A stretch of 12,932 nt of DNA, taken from an uncultured Pseudomonadota bacterium (GTDB lineage: Bacteria; Pseudomonadota; Gammaproteobacteria; Burkholderiales; Thiobacillaceae). Below, piece by piece: positions 6,431 to 12,904 of the stretch. Location of the stretch: NCBI GenBank assembly GCA_903883985.1, contig CAISDD010000241.1:1-12932 (forward strand), read 5' to 3'. The notes below the pieces were generated by a model, which saw only the letters and a program-made list of their open reading frames with translations, made no database searches and was not told the origin of the DNA. Each line of letters opens with the position of its first letter. Position 1 is the first letter of the stretch. The position numbers were made by a program, and so were the translations under genes.

Positions 6431-7822
6431 ATGCCCTTTATTCCTCATACCGAAGCCGATGTGGTTGCCATGCTGGAGCGCGTCGGCGCGTCGTCCTTGG
6501 ACGCCCTGTTCGATGAGATTCCCGCCGAACTCGCCTGTGGCGATCTTGCGGGGGTGCCGCAGGCCTTGTCCGAAATGGCGGTGACCCGCCTGATGCAAGG
6601 CCGCGCCGCGCGAGACGGCTTCTACAGCAGCTTTCTGGGTGCTGGAGCTTATGAGCACCACATTCCGGCTGCGGTCTGGCAGATCGTCACGCGCGGCGAG
6701 TTCTACTCGGCCTACACGCCCTATCAGGCCGAGGCCAGCCAGGGCACGCTGCAACTACTCTACGAATACCAGACCATGATGGCCAGCCTCACCGGGCTGG
6801 ATGTCTCCAACGCCTCGCTCTACGATGGCGCGTCTGCCTTGGCGGAAGCCGTGCTGATGGCTGTGCGCGCCAACAAGTCGGGCTCTCGCCGGGTGCTGAT
6901 GCCCGCCACGGTGCATCCACGCTACCGTGCGGTGGTCGAGGCCACGGTGAAAAACCAGGGCATCGAACTGCTTGCCGTGCCTTACGATCCGGCCACCGGT
7001 GTGACCGACCTCGCCGCGCTGGAATCGTTGGGGGCCGCCGCCCTGGTGATACCACAGCCCAATTTCTTTGGCGCGCTGGAGCCGGTGGACACACTCTGCG
7101 ACTGGGCGCATGCCCGAGGCATGCTGGCGATTGCCGTGGTCAACCCGCTTTCTCTGGCTCTGCTCAAACCTCCGGGGCTATGGGGAGCGAAAGGCTGCGA
7201 CGTTTGCGTCGGTGATGGCCAGCCCTTGGGTGTGCCGCTGTCTTCCGGCGGCCCCTATTTCGGTTTCATGACCGCGCGTCAGGCCTTGGTGAGGCAGATG
7301 CCCGGACGCATCGTCGGGGCCACCGTCGATCTCGATGGCCGGCCCGGTTATACGCTCACCCTGCAAGCACGGGAACAACATATCCGCCGCTCCAAGGCCA
7401 CATCCAACATCTGCACCAATCAGGGTCTGCTGGTCACTGCCGCCACCATCCATATGGCGCTGTTGGGACCGGAAGGCTTGAAGAACGTGGCGCTGGCTTC
7501 GCACGCCAACACCCGCTCCCTGCTCGACAAGCTCGTGTCGCTGCCCGGCGTCTTGCGGGTGTTCACTGGGCCGTTCTTCCACGAAGCCGTCATCCGTGTT
7601 CTTACCCCGGTGGCGGAGGTGCTGCGCGCCCTGCGCGCTCAGGGTATCCTCGGCGGCTATGCGTTGGGCGGCGACTACCCTGAACTCGCCGATTGCATCC
7701 TGGTGTGCGCCACCGAGACCAAGATCGAGGACGACCTCGACTCGTACCGCCAGCAACTGGAACGCATTCTCAGTCGGCGTCATGGCCGTGACCCCAGCGT
7801 GCCGCCCTGCTCCTACAAGTGA
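6431..7822 (+). CDS. gcvPA: Glycine dehydrogenase (decarboxylating) subunit 1
   Basis: The 463-aa N-terminal half of the P protein is equivalent to the first half of the single-chain GcvP of E. coli. With GcvPB it forms the pyridoxal-phosphate decarboxylase that transfers the aminomethyl group of glycine to lipoyl-GcvH. Landmarks are the N-terminus MPFIPHTEADVVAML, SSFLGAGAYEHHIPAAVWQI, FYSAYTPYQAEASQGTLQLL, NASLYDGASALAEA, and SKATSNICTNQGL near residue 330. It carries no PLP lysine, as expected for this subunit; the lysine is in GcvPB. ATG 6431 matches the family start, but no Shine-Dalgarno is visible because the heptamer repeat precedes it. The tpx gene separates it from gcvPB. Confidence 0.96.
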   Translation: MPFIPHTEADVVAMLERVGASSLDALFDEIPAELACGDLAGVPQALSEMAVTRLMQGRAARDGFYSSFLGAGAYEHHIPAAVWQIVTRGEFYSAYTPYQAEASQGTLQLLYEYQTMMASLTGLDVSNASLYDGASALAEAVLMAVRANKSGSRRVLMPATVHPRYRAVVEATVKNQGIELLAVPYDPATGVTDLAALESLGAAALVIPQPNFFGALEPVDTLCDWAHARGMLAIAVVNPLSLALLKPPGLWGAKGCDVCVGDGQPLGVPLSSGGPYFGFMTARQALVRQMPGRIVGATVDLDGRPGYTLTLQAREQHIRRSKATSNICTNQGLLVTAATIHMALLGPEGLKNVALASHANTRSLLDKLVSLPGVLRVFTGPFFHEAVIRVLTPVAEVLRALRAQGILGGYALGGDYPELADCILVCATETKIEDDLDSYRQQLERILSRRHGRDPSVPPCSYK

Positions 7823-7828
7823 TATCCG

Positions 7829-7884
7829 CTCACCCCGGCCCCTCTCTCGGGAGAGGCGCGTTTCGAGAGTCGCAAGCTGCGACT
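7829..7884. repeat. GC-rich palindromic repeat and hairpin before tpx
   Basis: The segment beginning CTCACCCCGGCC (7829-7840) continues into CCTCTC-TCGG-GAGAGG (7841-7856). It resembles the element at the right end of the window (12834-12904), which also begins CTCACCC and then has a CCTCT hairpin. A second stem, AGTCGC (7868-7873) with GCGACT (7879-7884) around AAGCT, follows. Neither is followed by a T-run, so this is better read as intergenic repeat sequence than as a terminator. Confidence 0.5.
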
Positions 7885-7907
7885 ATTACATTATTGGAGA
7901 CTTTTAC

Positions 7908-8420
7908 ATGGCAACCGTAACTTTGGGCGGCGAACCGATCGCCATCGGCGGCAACTTCCCCCGTCCCGGCGATTCCGCGCACTCCTTCATGCTGGTCGAC
8001 AAGGAGCTCAAAGACGTTTCCCTGTCTTCGTTCTGGGGCCGGCGCAAGATACTCAACATCGTCCCCAGCCTCGACACGCCGGTCTGCCAAGCCTCCGCGC
8101 GCAAGTTCAACGAGGCCGTGAGCAGCATCCCCAACACCATCGTGCTGGTGATCTCGGCCGATCTGCCCTTCGCCCAGAATCGTTTCTGTGGCACCGAGGG
8201 GCTGAAGCATGTCGTCACCTTGTCGACCATGCGTGGCCGCGATTTCAACAAGGATTATGGCGTCATGATCATGGACCCGCCGCTATCGGGTCTCACCGCC
8301 CGCGCCGTCATCGTCCTGGATGAAAATGATCGAGTGATCTACTCGGAACTCGTCCCGGAGATCAAGCAGGAACCCAATTACGAAGCCGCCCTCGCCGCCG
8401 CGCGCGGAGAACCGCTCTAA
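7908..8420 (+). CDS. tpx: Thiol peroxidase (Tpx-type peroxiredoxin)
   Basis: The 170-aa peroxiredoxin of the Tpx family reduces hydrogen peroxide and organic peroxides with electrons from thioredoxin; Tpx proteins may be periplasmic or cytoplasmic, and no signal peptide is visible here. The peroxidatic Cys60 lies in SLDTPVCQASARKF, and the resolving Cys94 in ADLPFAQNRFCG, the spacing typical of Tpx. The length matches the family (about 165-170). An open frame extends upstream into gcvPA, but the true start is ATG 7908, which has the Shine-Dalgarno GGAGA at 7896-7900 and begins the standard MATVTLGGEPIAIGGNFP. The gene sits between gcvPA and gcvPB, bordered by repeat sequence on both sides, which is compatible with an inserted gene. 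Its own ribosome binding site suggests independent translation. Confidence 0.97.
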   Translation: MATVTLGGEPIAIGGNFPRPGDSAHSFMLVDKELKDVSLSSFWGRRKILNIVPSLDTPVCQASARKFNEAVSSIPNTIVLVISADLPFAQNRFCGTEGLKHVVTLSTMRGRDFNKDYGVMIMDPPLSGLTARAVIVLDENDRVIYSELVPEIKQEPNYEAALAAARGEPL

Positions 8421-8440
8421 CCATTCAGCGCTGGCCAAGT

Positions 8441-8486
8441 AGCGAGTCGCCACGCGCCACTGGCCACTGGCCACTGTCCACTCGCT
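8441..8486 (+). repeat. Heptamer array before gcvPB, inverted-repeat bounded
   Basis: Three tandem units, CCACTGG CCACTGG CCACTGT (8457-8477), are followed by CCACTCGC. The outer edges AGCGAGT (8441-8447) and ACTCGCT (8480-8486) are a perfect 7-bp inverted repeat. The organisation (GCGAGT, heptamers, CCACTCGC) is the same as at 4830-4887, though the unit differs by one base. Confidence 0.85.
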
Positions 8487-8500
8487 TCTCGCACCCTTCC

Positions 8501-9949
8501 ATGCTCATATTCGAACACACTCAACCCGGTCGTCGCGCCCACTCGCTAGCTCTCAGCGACGCGCAGGAGGCCCACGACCTGCCGGCGGAACTGTTGCGCC
8601 AGCAACCACCGCTTTTGCCGCAGGCCTCGGAACTCGACGTGGTGCGCCATTACACCCGACTTTCTCAGAAGAACTTCAGCATCGACACCCAGTTTTACCC
8701 GCTCGGCTCCTGCACCATGAAATACAACCCACGCGTCTGCAACACGCTGGCCATGCTGCCACAGCTTTTGGCGCGCCACCCGTTGGCGGACGCGGATACC
8801 GGGCAGGGTTTTCTCGTTTGCCTGTATGAGTTGCAAGAGATGCTCAAGGAGATCACCGGCATGGCCGCAGTGAGCATGGCGCCCATGGCCGGCGCGCATG
8901 GAGAGTTCGCCGGGGTGGCGATGATCCGTGCCTATCACGATGCCCGTGGAGACTCGGCCCGGCGCGAAATCATCGTTCCTGACGCCGCGCACGGCACCAA
9001 CCCCGCCACTGCCAGCATGTGCGGCTACACGGTCCGGGAAATTCCCACGGATCGCCAGGGCAATGTTGACCTGGACGCACTCAAGGCCAGCGTCGGCCCG
9101 CACACGGCGGGACTCATGCTTACCAATCCGTCCACCCTGGGCGTGTTCGAGAAAAGCATCGTCGCGATCCAGAATATCGTCCACGAAGCCGGTGGCCTGA
9201 GTTATTACGACGGCGCCAACCTCAACGCCATCCTCGGGCGGGTGCGGCCTGGTGACATGGGCTTCGACGTCATACACATGAACCTGCACAAGACGTTCTC
9301 CACCCCTCATGGTGGTGGCGGCCCGGGTGCCGGTCCGGTCGGTGTGTCGGAGCGCTTGCGGCCTTTCCTGCCGATTCCCTACGTGCTGGAAGATCTCGGT
9401 GCGTATCGCTGGGCGGAGGAGGGCGACTGTCCCCGGTCCATAGGTCGGATGTCCGCCTTCGGCGGCAATATGGGCGTGCTCCTGCGCGCCTGGGTCTATG
9501 CACGCATGCTGGGAGGGAGGGGGATGCGGCGAGTGGCCGAATTTGCCACGCTCAACGCCAACTACCTGGCAGCGGAGTTGAAACGATCCGGCTTCGACCT
9601 GGCTTATCCCGAGCGCCGCGCCAGCCACGAATTCATCGTCACCCTGAAGAAGCTCAAGGACACCACCGGGGTTTCCGCCATGGATTTCGCCAAGCGACTG
9701 CTCGATTACGGCTTCCACGCACCCACTACCTACTTCCCCATGCTCGTGCCCGAATGCCTGCTGATCGAACCTAGCGAGACGGAAAGCAGGGAAACCCTGG
9801 ATGCTTTCGTTGCCGCGATGGTCAAGGTACTGGAAGAAGCCCGGATGCAGCCGGAAATGGTGAAAGGCGCGCCCCACACGCTTCCCGTGCGCCGCCTGGA
9901 TGATGTCAGGGCCGCGCGCGAACTCGACCTGACCTGGAAGCTCGGTTGA
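8501..9949 (+). CDS. gcvPB: Glycine dehydrogenase (decarboxylating) subunit 2
   Basis: The 482-aa C-terminal half of the P protein carries the pyridoxal-phosphate site. Lys264 in HMNLHKTFSTPHGGGGPG is the Schiff-base lysine, followed by the glycine-rich loop conserved in all P proteins. Other landmarks are NFSIDTQFYPLGSCTMKYNPR near residue 57, MAAVSMAPMAGAHGEFAG, DAAHGTNPATASMCGY, and the C-terminal HAPTTYFPMLVPECLLIEPSETES. The length is normal for the two-subunit form. ATG 8501 gives the usual N-terminus but no Shine-Dalgarno is seen; the upstream bases are a pyrimidine-rich tail after the heptamer array. Its stop overlaps the TTG start of dgkA, so the two are probably translationally coupled. 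Confidence 0.96.
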   Translation: MLIFEHTQPGRRAHSLALSDAQEAHDLPAELLRQQPPLLPQASELDVVRHYTRLSQKNFSIDTQFYPLGSCTMKYNPRVCNTLAMLPQLLARHPLADADTGQGFLVCLYELQEMLKEITGMAAVSMAPMAGAHGEFAGVAMIRAYHDARGDSARREIIVPDAAHGTNPATASMCGYTVREIPTDRQGNVDLDALKASVGPHTAGLMLTNPSTLGVFEKSIVAIQNIVHEAGGLSYYDGANLNAILGRVRPGDMGFDVIHMNLHKTFSTPHGGGGPGAGPVGVSERLRPFLPIPYVLEDLGAYRWAEEGDCPRSIGRMSAFGGNMGVLLRAWVYARMLGGRGMRRVAEFATLNANYLAAELKRSGFDLAYPERRASHEFIVTLKKLKDTTGVSAMDFAKRLLDYGFHAPTTYFPMLVPECLLIEPSETESRETLDAFVAAMVKVLEEARMQPEMVKGAPHTLPVRRLDDVRAARELDLTWKLG

Positions 9950-10335
9950 GCGGCGAAGAAGGTACGGCGGCGGAGAGTCATCACAAGGGCAAGACCGGCC
10001 TGAAGCGGGTCTGGAACGCCTTCTTCTACTCCATGGAGGGTTTTCGCGCTGCCTGGAAGCACGAAGACGCCTTTCGCCAGGAAATGGTACTGGCATTGGT
10101 CCTCATCCCCCTGGCGCTGCTGCTCGAACACGGCGGCCTGGGTCGTGCCATGATGATCGCCAGCCTATTACTGGTCCTGATCGTCGAACTCATCAACTCC
10201 GCCATCGAAGCCACGGTCGACCGCATCTCTTTGGAGAACCATCGCCTCGCCAAGCGGGCCAAGGACATAGGCAGTGCCGCAGTGCTCATCGCCCTGGTCA
10301 ACGTGCTGGTGGTGTGGGGGCTGGTACTGCTCTAA
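9946..10335 (+). CDS. dgkA: Diacylglycerol kinase (prokaryotic DgkA type)
   Basis: The 129-aa integral membrane kinase phosphorylates diacylglycerol to phosphatidic acid, recycling lipid left by periplasmic glucan or lipopolysaccharide modification. After a hydrophilic N-terminus there is an amphipathic segment (WNAFFYSMEGFRAAWKHEDAFRQE) and three hydrophobic helices at about 47-60, 67-83 and 110-129. The signature ELINSAIEATVDRIS (81-95, with Glu81, Asn84 and Glu88) and the KRAKDIGSAAV segment carry the family's active-site residues. The start is TTG 9946, overlapping the gcvPB stop (TTGA). No in-frame ATG precedes the conserved core except Met30, which would remove the amphipathic segment. 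It is the last gene of the plus-strand run, and its link to glycine cleavage is probably only positional. Confidence 0.94.
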   Translation: MSGEEGTAAESHHKGKTGLKRVWNAFFYSMEGFRAAWKHEDAFRQEMVLALVLIPLALLLEHGGLGRAMMIASLLLVLIVELINSAIEATVDRISLENHRLAKRAKDIGSAAVLIALVNVLVVWGLVLL

Positions 10336-10350
10336 GCGGCACCGACCCTA

Positions 10351-10392
10351 CGCCGGCGGGGATGCCGGCGCCACGACCTGGTCGCGACCAGG
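10351..10392. repeat. Two palindromes between convergent dgkA and efp
   Basis: CGCCGGC (10351-10357) and GCCGGCG (10364-10370) form a 7-bp stem around GGGGAT. CCTGGTCGCGACCAGG (10377-10392) is a perfect 16-bp palindrome, followed by another CGCGACCAG half. They sit between the 3' ends of two convergent genes, where a bidirectional terminator is expected, but there is no T-run on either strand. They could act as transcript-end stabilisers or as a protein binding site; the sequence does not decide. Confidence 0.5.
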
Positions 10393-10403
10393 CCGCGACC
10401 AGA

Positions 10404-10964
10404 TTACTTAACCCGATTTCGGTATTCGCCGCTTACGCAATCGATCTCGATCTTGTCTCCGATTTCCACGAAGGCGGGAACCTGGATCGTGTGGCCGGTG
10501 GGTTTGATGCGGCATGGCTTGAGTACCTTGCCTGAGGTGTCGCCCTTGACTGCGGGTTCGGTGTACTCCACCTCACGCACCACGGAGCTGGGCAGGTTCA
10601 CGGAGATCGCCTTGCTATCGTAAAACACAACTTCCAGGGGCATGCCGTCTTCCAGATAGGGCAGGGCGTCGGACATGTTGTCGGCCTCGATCTCGTACTG
10701 GTTGTATTCGGTGTCCATGAACACGTACATAGGATCGGCGAAGTAGGAATAGGTGCAGTCGCGGCGCTCCAGGTTGACGGAGTCGAATTTCTCGTCGGCC
10801 TTGTAAACCGTCTCACTGGCAGCACCGGTGAGCAGGTTCTTGAATTTCATCTTGACCACGGAGGAGTTGCGGCCGGATTTGGAGAATTCGGCCTTCTGTA
10901 CGACCAGAGGGTCGTTGCCGACCATGATCACATTGCCGGCGCGTAGTTCTTGAGCGGTTTTCAT
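10404..10964 (-). CDS. efp: Translation elongation factor P, Arg32 type
   Basis: The 186-aa ribosome-binding factor relieves stalling at consecutive prolines. It has three domains: an N-terminal KOW-like domain with the loop SKSGRNSSV (28-36), an OB domain, and a C-terminal OB domain ending in IEIDCVSGEYRNRVK. Arg32 at the loop tip marks the EarP-dependent subgroup modified with rhamnose, instead of the lysine modified by EpmA/EpmB. The ATG at 10964 has AGGA about ten bases upstream. The gene follows earP on the same strand with a 20-bp gap, so modifier and target are probably co-transcribed. It converges on dgkA. Confidence 0.97.
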   Translation of the reverse strand: MKTAQELRAGNVIMVGNDPLVVQKAEFSKSGRNSSVVKMKFKNLLTGAASETVYKADEKFDSVNLERRDCTYSYFADPMYVFMDTEYNQYEIEADNMSDALPYLEDGMPLEVVFYDSKAISVNLPSSVVREVEYTEPAVKGDTSGKVLKPCRIKPTGHTIQVPAFVEIGDKIEIDCVSGEYRNRVK

Positions 10965-10984
10965 GGGGAGAGCATCCTGGAAGA

Positions 10985-12148
10985 CTAAAAAGCTCGATAT
11001 TCTAGCAAATTGTCGATAAATTTCACCAAATTTGAGGCGAGATCATCTTGTTCGGCGAGTCGTCTGGCCCAGGTGCGCGCATGGACGGATAGCGTCGGCA
11101 GGGCGGCGATCCAACCGGGCCACAAGGCGCCGAGCGACTCCTCCCTATTCCATGTCTGCCAGGTCGCGCGCAGCAGGCTGGCGGTCTTGGGCGGCAGGCG
11201 CGCGCAGTACAGGTCGAGAAAGGCTGCGAGCTTGTCCATGTGCGCGCTCTCCTCCTGGCGATAGGCCTGCCAGATCAGGGGGCGCGCGGCGAATTGTGCG
11301 CGCACGAAAGAATCCTCGCCGCGCACGAAATTGAAATCGCAGGCCCAGAGCAGACGGTCATAGTCGTCCTGCGCCAACATGGGTAGAAGAAACACCCGGA
11401 GCCTGCCATGTTGCAGGATGTCGCCGGCCTGGGGATGGACAAACCAGGCGGTGATTTGCGCCGTGGCCTTTCCCTGCGGCACGACCAGATCGATAGGCCG
11501 ATCGCTGCGGCTGCACGCATCCAGCAAGTCGGGAAGCGAACGGCATTCATAGCTGAATAAGGAGATGCGCAGAGCCTCTTTATCCGGTAATCCCAGTCCC
11601 GCCCAAAATTTGGATTGCGCCTGGGCCTCTTTCCGGAAGGTATCGCGTTCTCCGTAAAGCGTCGTCTCGCGGGTAAGCCCACCGCTTCCCGTGGTGTAGC
11701 CGGGCATAAAGAAATATTGGGTGAGTGGTAAGCGCGGATGCGGTGAAGGCAGGCCATGCACTCCCTCCACCCAATTCTCAGCGCTGAGGTACTCCAGGTT
11801 GATCCAGACCGGTGTGGGCGATTTCTTTGCCATGGCCTGGATGAATGCATCCGGTAAATCGCAGGCTAGCGCCTCAATGACCACACCCCCGGGTTCAACG
11901 GGTGGCAAGGGTGTCGTCCATCGCCGGATATCGACGCCGCGCAGTCTCTGGGTTGTGGCGTTGGGGTCCACTTCCGGACGTATGTGGTGAAAGGCCTGAA
12001 GGTCATCCACCCAGAGGCGCACGTCTATGCCGTATTGCGTCGCTAATTGGCTAGCCAGGCGCCAGGTAACGCCGATGTCGCCATAGTTATCGACGACGCT
12101 GCAAAAAATATCCCATTGGGATGATGTGGCGGGCACGATGCGTTGCAT
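10985..12148 (-). CDS. earP: EF-P arginine rhamnosyltransferase EarP
   Basis: The 387-aa glycosyltransferase (DUF2331 family) moves rhamnose from dTDP-rhamnose onto Arg32 of EF-P. Landmarks are the N-terminal WDIFCSVVDNYGDIGVTWRL with Asp20 and Asp24 in the acceptor and catalytic region, YFFMPGY in the middle, and the C-terminal nucleotide-sugar site LPMLAQDDYDRLLWACDFN followed by RGEDSFVRAQF with Arg276, Glu278 and Asp279. The length fits the family. ATG 12148 gives an N-terminus like characterised members, but there is no Shine-Dalgarno, and the hns-side terminator ends only about 20 bp upstream. It is directly upstream of efp on the same strand, which strongly supports the assignment. Confidence 0.95.
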   Translation of the reverse strand: MQRIVPATSSQWDIFCSVVDNYGDIGVTWRLASQLATQYGIDVRLWVDDLQAFHHIRPEVDPNATTQRLRGVDIRRWTTPLPPVEPGGVVIEALACDLPDAFIQAMAKKSPTPVWINLEYLSAENWVEGVHGLPSPHPRLPLTQYFFMPGYTTGSGGLTRETTLYGERDTFRKEAQAQSKFWAGLGLPDKEALRISLFSYECRSLPDLLDACSRSDRPIDLVVPQGKATAQITAWFVHPQAGDILQHGRLRVFLLPMLAQDDYDRLLWACDFNFVRGEDSFVRAQFAARPLIWQAYRQEESAHMDKLAAFLDLYCARLPPKTASLLRATWQTWNREESLGALWPGWIAALPTLSVHARTWARRLAEQDDLASNLVKFIDNLLEYRAF

Positions 12149-12168
12149 GGGATGCGAGCGCTGGCAAT

Positions 12169-12199
12169 AAAAAAACCCGGGAAATTGCCCGGGTTTTTT
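12169..12199. terminator. Bidirectional intrinsic terminator, hns-earP gap
   Basis: CCCGGG (12176-12181) and CCCGGG (12188-12193) form a stem around AAATTG, with seven As before (12169-12175) and six Ts after (12194-12199). On the minus strand this reads as a GC stem followed by seven Ts, a strong intrinsic terminator 16 bp after the H-NS gene. The symmetrical A and T runs make it good in both directions. Confidence 0.9.
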
Positions 12200-12214
12200 A
12201 ATCCAGCGGCGCGA

Positions 12215-12517
12215 TCAGGAAACGCGACAATCCTCGATCGTCTTGCCCTGCGCTTCAAGGTTGCCCACCCAGCCGGGGCGGCGGCCACGCCCAGACCAGC
12301 CCACACCCGAGATCGGATCGCGATACTTCACGATACCGGAACCGGCGCGCTTGATTTTACCGGGGCGGGCGGGGAATAGATCGCTAGGCTCGATGCCATA
12401 CTCCGACATGATGCTCCTGATTTCGGCCACTGCACCGGCCATTTCCTGTTTGCGGGCACCTTCTGCCTGACGCTTCAATCCCTCGATCTGGGACATCAAT
12501 TCCTGATATGACGGCAT
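12215..12517 (-). CDS. H-NS family nucleoid protein
   Basis: The 100-aa histone-like DNA-binding protein is of the short H-NS/BpH3-like type common in Betaproteobacteria. The N-terminal half (about 5-40, SQIEGLKRQAEGARKQE) is a charged helix that forms the oligomerisation coiled coil. The C-terminal domain (about 63-95) has KYRDP and the AT-hook-like DNA-contact core GRGRRPGWV at 76-84. It binds AT-rich DNA and silences or compacts it. The ATG at 12517 is preceded by AAGGAG (12528-12523 on the minus strand) at good spacing. The intrinsic terminator follows. A possible upstream promoter (TTGATT, 12630-12625, and TAAAAT, 12609-12604) has a short 15-bp spacer and is weak evidence. Several paralogues per genome are usual, so no symbol is given. 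Confidence 0.92.
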   Translation of the reverse strand: MPSYQELMSQIEGLKRQAEGARKQEMAGAVAEIRSIMSEYGIEPSDLFPARPGKIKRAGSGIVKYRDPISGVGWSGRGRRPGWVGNLEAQGKTIEDCRVS

Positions 12518-12533
12518 GCTTGCTCCTTAGATA

Positions 12534-12833
12534 TATAGACCCCGACTCGACGAGGTGCCCGCATGTTAATGGAAAATTTCGGATTGGGGAAGTGGAAATG
12601 TAAATTTTATGGTGTCGGTGATTGAATCAAATGGTCCAGAGTGTGGCGATGGCACGAAAACTGCGGCGGCAATACGTTCGACGCGCTGGCTTGGCCATGG
12701 CTCGATTGTGCCAGGGCGAGCCAACCGGCTCGGATAAAACACCCGCGTTCCTACAGTGATTCGCCCAGGGTTATTGCGGTGGGTTATGTGAGATAAGTAA
12801 GCTGTCGAAACCAATTTGGCTTACCACCGGGCT
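12534..12833. other. Upstream region of the H-NS gene, non-coding
   Basis: No gene is supported here. The AT-rich part (12560-12630) probably holds the promoter of the minus-strand H-NS gene. A minus-strand open frame of 82 codons (12566-12814) has no ribosome binding site and no recognisable motif, and its base use is like spacer sequence. I treat it as chance. No tRNA or terminator is seen. Confidence 0.5.
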
Positions 12834-12904
12834 CCCTCACCCTGCCCTCTCCCGAAGAGGGTTCCACCCCCTTCCCCCTCCGGGGGAAGGGCCGGGGATG
12901 AGGG
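12834..12904. repeat. GC-rich composite palindromic repeat
   Basis: The outer arms CCCTCACCCTGCCCT (from 12834) and AGGGCCGGGGATGAGGG (to 12904) are imperfect reverse complements. Inside are two hairpins: CCCTCT (12845-12850) with AGAGGG (12856-12861), and CTTCCCC (12871-12877) with GGGGAAG (12883-12889). This type of CCCTCACCC...CCCTCTCCC intergenic repeat is common in proteobacterial genomes. A shorter relative is at 7829-7856 upstream of tpx. Confidence 0.65.

Noticed and set aside
7596..7907. N-terminal extension of tpx into gcvPA
   Set aside because: The added residues overlap gcvPA in another frame; ATG 7908 has a clear Shine-Dalgarno and gives the normal Tpx start and length.
8546..10096. 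516-codon minus-strand open frame opposite gcvPB
   Set aside because: It is the mirror of a well-conserved gene in high-GC DNA, with no family motif and no sensible start region.
12566..12814. 82-codon open frame on the minus strand near the right end
   Set aside because: No ribosome binding site, no motif, and it covers the likely promoter region of the H-NS gene. It is best explained by chance in GC-rich DNA.
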